Assembly (NCBI GenBank): GCA_024640925.1
Contig: JAHEEB010000247.1
Location: forward strand, 1 to 6,565
DNA: 6,565 nt
Origin: Bacteroidota bacterium
Lineage (GTDB): Bacteria; Bacteroidota; Bacteroidia; Bacteroidales; UBA10428
Reading direction: 5' to 3'
Shown here piece by piece: positions 1-6,494 of the stretch (its first letter is position 1; every line of letters starts with the position of its first letter). The position numbers were made by a program, and so were the translations under genes. The notes under the pieces were generated by a model that did no database searches, was not told the origin of the DNA, and worked only from the letters and a program-made list of their open reading frames with translations.

Positions 1-59
1 AAAAAGTAAAAGTAATTCGCGAAGAAACAGGACAATTATATGTAATAAAAATAGTTTAA
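1..59 (+). CDS. 3' end of an unidentified protein
   Basis: The reading frame starting at base 3 is open from the window edge to a TAA at 57-59 and gives an 18-residue tail, KVKVIREETGQLYVIKIV. The alternation of hydrophobic and charged residues is typical of a beta-strand C-terminus. At least one other forward frame is closed at once, by a TAA at bases 7-9. The stop lies 30 nt before the mltG ATG and no clear promoter separates them, so the two genes may be co-transcribed. Too little remains to name the product. An open frame this short could also arise by chance. Confidence 0.5.
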   Translation, partial: KVKVIREETGQLYVIKIV

Positions 60-89
60 GCAAAATAAAAACTTTAACAAAAGTTGCAA

Positions 90-1136
90 ATGAAAGCCAG
101 CAGGTATATTAAATTATCATTGCTAATCATTCTTATAGCGTTGCTTGTTATGGGCGTTGCATACTACGATGTTTATCGCAGGGTATATTCGGCAAATGTC
201 ACAACAGGTATGGAGAAGAAAGTGTATTTTTTTGTGAAAACAGGATGGACATACGATTCAGTACTTACCAGTTTAAAAAATCAGAAATTGCTTAAGAATG
301 TATCAAGTTTTGAGTGGACAGCAAAGCGCAAGAAATTTCCTGAATCAATTAAGCCAGGTCGTTATCTGATTAAAAACCGGATGAGCAATAATGAACTTGT
401 GAATATGCTCCGGGTTGGAAGGCAAAGTATTGTTAAGCTTACTTTTAATAATATCCGAACGACAGAGCAGTTTGCCGGCAAAATTGCCAGTGAGTTCGAA
501 TTTGATTCTGTTACAATACTAAATCAGATCTTTGACACATCTACATACCGAAAGTATGATATGAATAAAAATACGGTGCCCAGTTTGTTTATTCCGAATA
601 CATATGAATTTTACTGGAATACATCGGCTGAAAAATTTATTAGTAAAATGCACGATGAGTATGAAAAATTCTGGGATGAAAAGCGTCTTTCGAAAGCTGC
701 AAAACTGAAAATGACCAGGGAGGAGGTGATTTCTCTTGCATCTATTGTTGATGAAGAAACGAAGAAAAACGATGAAAAGAAAAGGATCGCCGGTGTTTAT
801 ATTAATCGTCTTAATAAAAACATGCGTTTACAAGCCGATCCAACCGTAATATTTGCTATGGGTGATTATTCAATCCACAGGGTATTAAAAAGGCATCAGA
901 ATTACGATTCGCCATACAATACATACAAAAACGATGGGTTACCTCCGGGTCCAATTTGTTATCCTTCCATTTCATCTATCGATGCAGTGCTTAATTACGA
1001 GAAGCATGAATATATTTATTTTTGTGCAAAACCAGATTTTTCAGGATACCATAATTTTGCAAGTACTCTGGAACAACATACTAAATTTGCCAGAGCTTAT
1101 CAGCGCGAACTAAATAAAAGGAGGATTTATCGGTAA
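90..1136 (+). CDS. mltG: Endolytic murein transglycosylase MltG (YceG family)
   Basis: This inner-membrane lytic transglycosylase cuts nascent peptidoglycan glycan strands internally, forming 1,6-anhydroMurNAc ends, and is thought to set strand length by terminating polymerisation. The protein is 348 residues, close to the roughly 340 of E. coli MltG. It has one N-terminal membrane anchor (about residues 6-26), then a LysM-like region (about 40-115) with the typical KPGRYLI segment. The YceG catalytic domain follows, with IPNTYEF, the SIVDEET catalytic motif (Glu223 is the expected catalytic glutamate), the AGVYINRL and LQADPTVIFAMG blocks, YNTY and GLPPGPI. By family knowledge the motif is usually IVEKET; here the first Glu is Asp but the second is kept. 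I chose the ATG at 90; an in-frame TTG at 84 would add only two residues. The gene may follow the upstream partial gene in one transcript. The identification is firm. Confidence 0.95.
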   Translation: MKASRYIKLSLLIILIALLVMGVAYYDVYRRVYSANVTTGMEKKVYFFVKTGWTYDSVLTSLKNQKLLKNVSSFEWTAKRKKFPESIKPGRYLIKNRMSNNELVNMLRVGRQSIVKLTFNNIRTTEQFAGKIASEFEFDSVTILNQIFDTSTYRKYDMNKNTVPSLFIPNTYEFYWNTSAEKFISKMHDEYEKFWDEKRLSKAAKLKMTREEVISLASIVDEETKKNDEKKRIAGVYINRLNKNMRLQADPTVIFAMGDYSIHRVLKRHQNYDSPYNTYKNDGLPPGPICYPSISSIDAVLNYEKHEYIYFCAKPDFSGYHNFASTLEQHTKFARAYQRELNKRRIYR

Positions 1137-1218
1137 AAATTCTTTGCTGAATATTCAGGAATGTTATATCTTGTTAATGTTTGTTTGATTATGAGGCTAT
1201 CAAAACCAATTATAGATT

Positions 1219-2631
1219 ATGGATAAGATTAAATTTGGTATCGATGGGTGGTGGGGGACAATAGCAAAAGATTATACACTTTCTAATGTCGGAAAGGTTG
1301 CTTATGCTATAGCCAGATGGGTTACCAGTAAATTTCAGTCACCATCGGTTGTTGTTGGGTACGATTGTCGTTTCGGCGGGGAAATGTTTCTTGAGGCTAT
1401 AGCCAAAATTCTTGCATCGAAAGGAGTTCAGGTATATATATCGGAGAACTTTGTTTCAACACCAATGATTTCATTGGGGGTTGTTAAGCTTAAAGCTCAA
1501 TGTGGGATTGTTATTACAGCCGGTCATGCTCCTGCCGCATACAACGGAATAAAGCTTAAAGGTGCTTATGGTGGTCCTTTGCTCGATAAAGATATTAAGG
1601 ATATAGAAAACCTTATCTCAACCGATTATGAGTTTGATCTCGAAATGTTGAACTGGAATTACTTGCTGGAACAAGGAAAAATTCAGTACATAAACCTCGA
1701 ATCAATTTATGTCAAGCACTTACACGATCATTTTAATTTTGCAAAATTAAACGAATCGGGCTATCGGTTTGCTTTCGATGCAATGTATGGTAGTACCCAG
1801 AATATTTTCAGAAAAATATTGCCTGATGTAAAACTTTTTCATTGCGAACAAAATCCCTCATTTAACAATATACAGCCCGACCCCCTTCATAAAAATCTTC
1901 ACGAACTTGCCGATTATGTATGGAAATCGAAAAAATGCGATTGTGCCCTTGCTTCTGATGGCGATGGTGATCGGTTAGCTCTCTATGATAATGAAGGTAG
2001 TTATGTTGATGCGAACCGTATTATTCTTTTATTGATACATTACCTTACACAATACCAGCAACAAACAGGTAAGGTGGTTGTAAGTTTCCCTTGTACAAGT
2101 AAAATCGAAAAGCTTTGCTCACATTATGGAATTGATGTGGAACGCACTCCTGTTGGTTTTAATCATATAGCTGAGATTATGCTTCACGAAGATATTCTTG
2201 CTGGTGGAGAAGAATCAGGAGGGATGACTATCGGTACATACATGCCCGAGCGCGACGGTATTTGGATGGGCATGCAGGTATGGAGCTGGCTTATAGAATC
2301 GGGAAAATCTCTCAAGGAATTGATATCTGAGATTGAGGCGATTACCGGATCTTTTGCTACCGATAAGCTGGAACTTATGCTTAACAAAAATCTCAGGAAC
2401 AAGATTATTGAGAAATGTCGAAAAGGAGAGTTTACTGAATTTGGTAAGAACATAGTTACCCATGTTGAAAATCTCGATGGATTTAAGTTTTATTTTGGTC
2501 CCGAAGAGTGGGTTCTTATCAGACCTTCTTCTATGTACCCGGTTTTGCGACTATATGCCGAAGCTTCAGATTCTGCCAGAGTTCGGGAATTATTAATATC
2601 GGTGCAGAATGTTTTAAATCACATTAGCTAG
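1219..2631 (+). CDS. Phosphohexomutase-family protein with altered active site
   Basis: This 470-residue protein aligns by motif with the phosphoglucomutase/phosphomannomutase (alpha-D-phosphohexomutase) family over its whole length, including all four domains. Intact features are GYDCRFGG (47-54), the YNGIKLKG segment after the catalytic loop (108-115), the metal loop DGDGDR (247-252), the sugar-specificity loop GGEESGG (329-335) and the RP-VLRLYAEA C-terminal region (435-449). However, the catalytic loop, normally TASHNP, reads TAGHAP, so the phosphoserine position is Gly102. The N-terminal GTDGWRG motif reads GIDGWWG (Arg to Trp12). The TPVGFK lysine is Asn315. The phosphate loop RPSGTEP reads RPSSMYP (435-441). 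Normal members shift a phosphate via phosphoserine, so a standard mutase reaction looks unlikely. It could be a neofunctionalised enzyme or a sugar-phosphate-binding pseudoenzyme. Family assignment is firm; activity is unknown. The barrel gene follows after 7 nt. Confidence 0.9.
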   Translation: MDKIKFGIDGWWGTIAKDYTLSNVGKVAYAIARWVTSKFQSPSVVVGYDCRFGGEMFLEAIAKILASKGVQVYISENFVSTPMISLGVVKLKAQCGIVITAGHAPAAYNGIKLKGAYGGPLLDKDIKDIENLISTDYEFDLEMLNWNYLLEQGKIQYINLESIYVKHLHDHFNFAKLNESGYRFAFDAMYGSTQNIFRKILPDVKLFHCEQNPSFNNIQPDPLHKNLHELADYVWKSKKCDCALASDGDGDRLALYDNEGSYVDANRIILLLIHYLTQYQQQTGKVVVSFPCTSKIEKLCSHYGIDVERTPVGFNHIAEIMLHEDILAGGEESGGMTIGTYMPERDGIWMGMQVWSWLIESGKSLKELISEIEAITGSFATDKLELMLNKNLRNKIIEKCRKGEFTEFGKNIVTHVENLDGFKFYFGPEEWVLIRPSSMYPVLRLYAEASDSARVRELLISVQNVLNHIS

Positions 2632-2638
2632 AGGTTTT

Positions 2639-3325
2639 ATGAAACGATTGTTGTTTATTCTGTGTGTTATATGTTGGTTAGAACCTGTTATTGGTCAGGC
2701 CAGGGAAAATTTTAGTCCGCAACTGGCTATTGGCTTTCATTACGGATTAAACAGGGCCTCAATCGATTTTATCCCTTCTATAGGTGAGCAGCCAATAAGC
2801 TTGTATTCTACTGGTTTTATTATTAATTATATCAGAGAGCCTCATCTGGGGTTACAGATTGAATTAAATATGTCGCAGCGAGGATGGCAGGAAGAAAATG
2901 ATACAGCTGGAAGTTACTCAAGAACAATGAACTACCTGGAAGTACCGGTATTGACTCATATTACTGCTAATATTAAAAATATAAGATTAAACTTTGATTT
3001 GGGGCCATATGTTGCTTTTTTTCAAGACTATTCGGAGAAATATGATCCTGGTCTGAGGATTATTAGTCCTGGTGATACTTTGTTAGGAGATATTAACTAC
3101 TATGGCAAGGATATCGACAGTAAATTTGACTATGGTTTTATGGGAGGTGTTGGTTTAGGCTATAATACTTTAATTGGAGAATTTCAGCTTCGTTTCCGCT
3201 ATACTCAGGGAATGATTAGTGTTTTTAAAAAATATCCCGAAGGCAATTTCCGCTATACACAAGCACGTTGCTTTTATTTTGGGGCTGCTTATTATTATAC
3301 GTTTACTTTTCACAAAAAGAAATAA
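2639..3325 (+). CDS. PorT-like outer-membrane beta-barrel protein
   Basis: This 228-residue exported protein is predicted to form a small beta-barrel in the outer membrane. It begins with a Sec signal peptide (MKR, a hydrophobic core to about residue 18, likely cleavage near IGQA at 18-21). Alternating aromatic/hydrophobic strands follow, typical of the Bacteroidota OMP_b-brl_2/PorT family: a glycine-rich first strand (31-40), ELNMSQRGW (75-83), the YLEVPVL segment (99-105), LGPYVAFF (121-128), and a final aromatic-rich strand FYFGAAYYYTFTF (212-224). The family is very divergent, and members include transporters, assembly factors and proteins of unknown role. I see no basis for calling it the type IX secretion protein PorT. 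The ATG lies 7 nt after the stop of the mutase-like gene, with a GAGG four bases before it, so the pair is probably co-transcribed and perhaps translationally coupled. It converges on murB. Confidence 0.8.
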   Translation: MKRLLFILCVICWLEPVIGQARENFSPQLAIGFHYGLNRASIDFIPSIGEQPISLYSTGFIINYIREPHLGLQIELNMSQRGWQEENDTAGSYSRTMNYLEVPVLTHITANIKNIRLNFDLGPYVAFFQDYSEKYDPGLRIISPGDTLLGDINYYGKDIDSKFDYGFMGGVGLGYNTLIGEFQLRFRYTQGMISVFKKYPEGNFRYTQARCFYFGAAYYYTFTFHKKK

Positions 3326-3337
3326 AATCTGGTACCC

Positions 3338-4345
3338 TTACACAAAACAGACCTCTGGTTCCAGCAGTAGACCAAATTTATTTAAAACAATCTGCCTGAT
3401 ATGGTCCGATAAATCAGCTATTTCCTGTCCTGTAGCATTTCCGTAATTGACAATTACTAAAGGCTGATTTTTGTATGTTCCTGTGTCTCCAGCTCTGTAA
3501 CCTTTAAGTCCCGATTTTTCAATTAACCAGGCAGCAGATATTTTAACCATGCCTTTTTCAGGATAATGTGGTATTGTTGGATCCAATTGAATCAGTTTTT
3601 CCGCTGTTTCTATATCAACAACCGGATTCTTAAAAAAACTTCCGGCACTTCCTATCTCTTGCACAGAGGGTAACTTCGATCGACGGATATCGATAATAGC
3701 TTTGCGGATAGTTTTAATCGATTTTTCGTCATATTTGAAAAGCTCTTCTTCGATTTTTCCATACGATGTATTTAAAATAGGTTTTTTGCTTAGCTTGAAT
3801 GTAACCTGTGTAATAAAAAAATGTTTATATCCATTTTCTTTGAAAATACTCCACCTGTATGAAAACTTGCATTCTTCGTTTTTGAAACTTACAAACTTGT
3901 TCTCCAATAAACTATATGCTTCAACCAAATAGATTATATCTTTTGCTTCAGTTCCATAAGCTCCGATATTCTGGACAGGGGCAGCACCAATACTACCCGG
4001 AATGTCGGAAAGGTTCTCTGTACCTCCCAGGTTTTTATCAACACACCATGCAACAAAATCATCCCAGATAACACCACTTCCTGCCTTTACTATAATTGAG
4101 TCTTCATCTTCTTCTATAACTTCAATTGTGTTTATTTTTGAATGAATAATAATTCCTTCAAAATTATTTCTGAACAAAACATTGCTGCCTCCACCAAGAA
4201 TAAAAAATGGTGTTTTTTGAAAAACATCAGAATTAGCTAACTCATATAGTTGCACTGGTTCTTCAATTTCAATGAAATACTTTGCAGTGGCTTCGATCCC
4301 AAAAGTATTGTACTTTTTAAGAGAGAATTTTTCTTTTATTATCAT
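3338..4345 (-). CDS. murB: UDP-N-acetylenolpyruvoylglucosamine reductase MurB (type I)
   Basis: MurB is the cytoplasmic FAD enzyme that reduces UDP-GlcNAc-enolpyruvate with NADPH to UDP-N-acetylmuramate, the second committed step of peptidoglycan precursor synthesis. The protein is 335 residues (E. coli MurB 342). Visible are the N-terminal NTFGI motif, the FAD-binding FFILGGGSNVLF (47-58) and GSIGAAPVQNIGAYG (117-131), the YRWSIFK motif with the substrate Arg164, a SYG loop tyrosine (Tyr195) marking a type I enzyme, GSAGSFFKNP with the proton-donor Ser236, and LEPEV with the catalytic Glu331 near the C-terminus. Two positions differ from E. coli: YRDS is YRWS, and LEPEVRF is LEPEVCF. I chose the ATG at 4343-4345; a GTG just before it would add one residue. 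It converges on the barrel gene with a 12-nt gap and has its own promoter, divergent from the glycosyltransferase. Confidence 0.96.
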   Translation of the reverse strand: MIIKEKFSLKKYNTFGIEATAKYFIEIEEPVQLYELANSDVFQKTPFFILGGGSNVLFRNNFEGIIIHSKINTIEVIEEDEDSIIVKAGSGVIWDDFVAWCVDKNLGGTENLSDIPGSIGAAPVQNIGAYGTEAKDIIYLVEAYSLLENKFVSFKNEECKFSYRWSIFKENGYKHFFITQVTFKLSKKPILNTSYGKIEEELFKYDEKSIKTIRKAIIDIRRSKLPSVQEIGSAGSFFKNPVVDIETAEKLIQLDPTIPHYPEKGMVKISAAWLIEKSGLKGYRAGDTGTYKNQPLVIVNYGNATGQEIADLSDHIRQIVLNKFGLLLEPEVCFV

Positions 4346-4367
4346 CACAAAAACCTTCTAAGTCTGA

Positions 4368-4397
4368 CAAAACTAAAAATCATTCTATTGTTATCAA
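4368..4397 (-). promoter_or_regulatory. Predicted murB promoter (Bacteroidota type)
   Basis: On the minus strand a TTG (4397-4395) is followed after 19 nt by TAGTTTTG (4375-4368), an exact match to the Bacteroidota sigma-ABfr -7 consensus TAnnTTTG with the usual TTG -33 element. Transcription would start around 4361, leaving a leader of roughly 15 nt before the murB ATG. The site is inferred from sequence only. Confidence 0.6.
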
Positions 4398-4454
4398 TAA
4401 GCTTTAGTCTTTTTTTTATAGGTATTTTCTAATAACATATTTGGGTTTAGAAAG

Positions 4455-4466
4455 AATGGTACCATT
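4455..4466. promoter_or_regulatory. Perfect 12-bp palindrome, possible operator
   Basis: AATGGTACCATT is a perfect inverted repeat without spacer. It sits between the two divergent promoters, ending 6 nt before the -33 element of the glycosyltransferase promoter. That position suits a dimeric regulator, but no regulator gene is nearby and only one copy is seen. The lack of a loop argues against an RNA hairpin terminator. Confidence 0.3.
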
Positions 4467-4472
4467 TTTATG

Positions 4473-4503
4473 TTGCTTAATTTATTGTAAAACCATAGTT
4501 TTG
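4473..4503 (+). promoter_or_regulatory. Predicted glycosyltransferase promoter (Bacteroidota type)
   Basis: TTG at 4473-4475 is followed after 20 nt by TAGTTTTG at 4496-4503, matching the Bacteroidota -33/-7 pattern (TTG, TAnnTTTG). Transcription would start near 4510, about 28 nt before the TTG start codon at 4538. The -7 octamer is identical to that of the divergent murB promoter. It is a sequence-based prediction. Confidence 0.6.
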
Positions 4504-4537
4504 TCCTAAATATGGGAATCAAAATCTTTCAAACGCC

Positions 4538-5656
4538 TTGATAAAAATAATTTTTGCAGTTACCAACGACATAGTCACCGATAACAGGATTCATAAAATA
4601 GCCTATACATTAACTTCAAATGGATATAGTGTAACTGTTGTCGGTCGGATGATGAAGAATAGCATTAACCTTGACAACCGTCCATATAAAACGCACAGGT
4701 TCAAAATGTGGTTTAACAAAACATTTCTTTTTTATTCCAATTTTAACCTGATACTTTTTTTTTACCTGCTGAAAGCTCCGGTAGATATAATTGTTTCTAA
4801 TGATTTAGATACACTGCTCGCCTGCTCGCTGGCATCAAAAATAAGGAGAAAAAAGCTGGTGTTTGATAGTCATGAATTATTTACAGAACTTCCTGAGTTG
4901 GTTTCCAGGCCATTTGTAAGAAGTATTTGGAAGTTAAATGAGAAATTATTGTTGCCTGGTGTAAAGTTCGGATACACAGTTTCAAAACCTATACAAGATT
5001 ATTATAAAAATAAATACAGGAAGGATTTTCTGCTGGTAAGAAATGCCAGCATGTTTCGAAGAGAACAGGGTTTCAGGTATATTCCGGAAAATTTGGTGAT
5101 TATATATCAGGGCTTCATTAATGTCGGAAGAGGTCTGGAATTGATGCTTAATACTCTTCATCTTTTGAGCAATGTTAATCTTTGGATTGTTGGCGGTGGT
5201 GAAATTGTTTCTGAGCTGAAAGAGCTTGCAAAGAACTTGCACGTTGAAAAACAAGTTGTTTTTTGGGGTAGGGTGCGGCTTGAAGAACTCGCTGAAATTA
5301 CTTCACAGGCACATATTGGTATTTCTCTGGAAGAAGATTTAGGATTGAATTACAGATATGCCTTACCTAATAAGCTTTTTGATTACATTCAGGCTCGTAT
5401 TCCTGTTATAGTATCAGATTTACCCGAAATGAAATTGCTTGTAACCGATTATAAAATAGGTTGTGTTTTAGAAGAAAGAACCCCTGATTCATTGGCAGCG
5501 ATTATAAAAAATCTTCAAAGTGATTTAAAATCACAGGAAGAAATATTCAAAAACCTCGAATTTGCTGCCAGAGAATTGTGCTGGCAAAAGGAAGAGGAAA
5601 AAATTATCGGACTATACCACGATTTGTCCTCACAAATTGGTGGGCATATCTCCTGA
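4538..5656 (+). CDS. GT4-type glycosyltransferase
   Basis: This 372-residue protein has the two-Rossmann-domain (GT-B) layout of glycosyltransferase family 4, which moves a sugar from a nucleotide-sugar onto a lipid-linked or other glycan acceptor at the cytoplasmic face of the membrane. The N-terminal domain starts with the strand IKIIFAVTND and has VDIIVSNDLDTL (82-93) and FDSHELFTELPEL (109-121). The C-terminal donor-binding domain has YQGFINVGRGLE (190-201), LWIVGGGE (215-222), FWGRV (242-246), and a Glu265/266 to PNKLFDY (277-283) segment in place of the classical EX7E motif, as in many Bacteroidota GT4 proteins. Acceptor and sugar cannot be deduced; a role in lipopolysaccharide, capsule or exopolysaccharide is inference. 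The start is TTG: an in-frame TAG lies at 4496-4498 and no ATG occurs before 4538, while the first internal ATG would remove the opening Rossmann strand. Its 3' end overlaps the opposing DUF2062 gene by 53 bp. Confidence 0.9.
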   Translation: MIKIIFAVTNDIVTDNRIHKIAYTLTSNGYSVTVVGRMMKNSINLDNRPYKTHRFKMWFNKTFLFYSNFNLILFFYLLKAPVDIIVSNDLDTLLACSLASKIRRKKLVFDSHELFTELPELVSRPFVRSIWKLNEKLLLPGVKFGYTVSKPIQDYYKNKYRKDFLLVRNASMFRREQGFRYIPENLVIIYQGFINVGRGLELMLNTLHLLSNVNLWIVGGGEIVSELKELAKNLHVEKQVVFWGRVRLEELAEITSQAHIGISLEEDLGLNYRYALPNKLFDYIQARIPVIVSDLPEMKLLVTDYKIGCVLEERTPDSLAAIIKNLQSDLKSQEEIFKNLEFAARELCWQKEEEKIIGLYHDLSSQIGGHIS

Positions 5657-6092
5657 TTGAAAAGTGAAAAACATGATAAAGACCATAGGCAAGAGGAATT
5701 GCAACAATCATCCAAATAATAATGGCCGATAAGTTTACTTTCCATAGTTCACTCAAAGCATACCAGAAATTTTCTTTAAATAATAAAAAATATTCCGAAA
5801 CAGTGAAATCAACAGTTCCATCGCCCATAAAAAGGTTCCCGGCTTTAAAGAAGGGGACTAATAATATGATTTGAAACGGTTGTACAACATAATGTACTAC
5901 CTGCATAACAACAAAATCCAGTCGCAGTGAAATAGCTACAATACCCACGAGAAGCGTTGTAATCCCATAAAAAGGTATTAATCCTATTGTTATTCCTAAC
6001 GCGAGAGAAACTGCTAATCTTTTTTGTGAAATTCCATTTTTTAATGCTAACCTAATTGGTAACAGAACTTTCCTCTTAATCCATCTCCACAT
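5604..6092 (-). CDS. DUF2062 family membrane protein
   Basis: This 162-residue integral membrane protein matches the DUF2062 family, whose function is not established. After a basic N-terminal segment it has the characteristic RLAVSLALGITIGLIPFYG block (25-43), running into a first hydrophobic hairpin (about 28-57). A second hydrophobic region follows around 60-82, and a last one around 121-143 before a basic tail. In Bacteroidota, DUF2062 domains are often fused to family 2 glycosyltransferases; this one stands alone but lies tail to tail with a glycosyltransferase, which hints at a glycan or envelope role (inference). The ATG at 6092-6090 has no Shine-Dalgarno sequence, as is common in the phylum. 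Its last 17 codons and stop overlap the antisense 3' end of the glycosyltransferase. I found no convincing -7 element upstream. Confidence 0.85.
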   Translation of the reverse strand: MWRWIKRKVLLPIRLALKNGISQKRLAVSLALGITIGLIPFYGITTLLVGIVAISLRLDFVVMQVVHYVVQPFQIILLVPFFKAGNLFMGDGTVDFTVSEYFLLFKENFWYALSELWKVNLSAIIIWMIVAIPLAYGLYHVFHFSIRRYAHQFVRTNRGIVR

Positions 6093-6494
6093 ATTATACT
6101 TTGGCTTATTAACTTTTAACTAACTCAATTTACGCTATTATATATTTTTTGTTTCACTTATTAAAAAAAATAGTAGATGATAATAATCAATCACACAAAA
6201 AAATCATTTCCAGGCTAAATTTTTCTTTAATTGGAGGTCTTGATTATACCTTAACCAGATGGGAACAAAATTAAATAAAAATCGTTTACTTTGAAAGCTA
6301 TTTTTATTAATATGGTTTTTTTTTGTTGAATAGGTTTATACCTTCCATTAATTTCTTTTCAGGATTTATTTGGATGGAGTTCGGGTATCTTCCGTTATAC
6401 CGGTATCATACTTAAATTTTGATGAGTACGCATTTTTTACTGGTTTTATGAAAAAAACCATTTTATTCTAACATATATTTATACAAAAAGAAAT
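6093..6494. other. AT-rich intergenic region without a recognisable gene
   Basis: About 400 nt separate the DUF2062 start from the lipoprotein start. The stretch is rich in A and T runs, with stops in all frames and no start-initiated frame of useful length. It must hold the divergent promoters of both flanking genes, but no exact TAnnTTTG octamer is present. It contains a 10-bp palindrome, ATACCGGTAT (6397-6406), and a weak hairpin near 6441-6460. No tRNA-like cloverleaf or known riboswitch core was recognised by eye. Confidence 0.6.
6441..6467 (+). terminator. Weak hairpin with T-rich tail
   Basis: TGGTTTT (6441-6447) pairs with AAAACCA (6454-6460) across a 6-nt loop and is followed by TTTTATT, which resembles an intrinsic terminator. 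The stem is only 7 bp with two G-C pairs, so it is weak. No gene ends just upstream on the + strand; if real it could end a small untranslated RNA or act as a leader attenuator for the lipoprotein gene. In such AT-rich sequence it may be chance. Confidence 0.25.

Noticed and set aside
84..89. TTG start for mltG, two codons upstream of the ATG
   Set aside because: The ATG at 90 gives a normal membrane-anchored N-terminus, so the weaker codon is not needed.
1137..1218. Possible promoter for the mutase-like gene
   Set aside because: TTTG and TA/TTTG-like pieces occur, but none gives TAnnTTTG with correct inner spacing and a properly placed TTG.
2184..2463. Two minus-strand reading frames inside the mutase-like gene
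   Set aside because: They lie antisense to strongly conserved family motifs and their translations show no domain or plausible start context; they are shadows.
2639..3325. Naming the barrel protein PorT/SprT of the type IX secretion system
   Set aside because: Only general family features are visible, and no other secretion gene is nearby.
3326..3337. Bidirectional terminator between the barrel gene and murB
   Set aside because: The 12-nt gap and its flanks show no stable stem with a T run; GGTACC alone is too short.
3702..3932. Plus-strand open frame within murB
   Set aside because: Antisense to conserved MurB sequence and low-complexity in composition; a shadow.
6311..6415. Open frame in the intergenic region whose only ATG, at 6374, leaves 13 codons
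   Set aside because: There is no start codon in the first part, and the translation is low-complexity aromatic sequence without a recognisable motif; likely chance.
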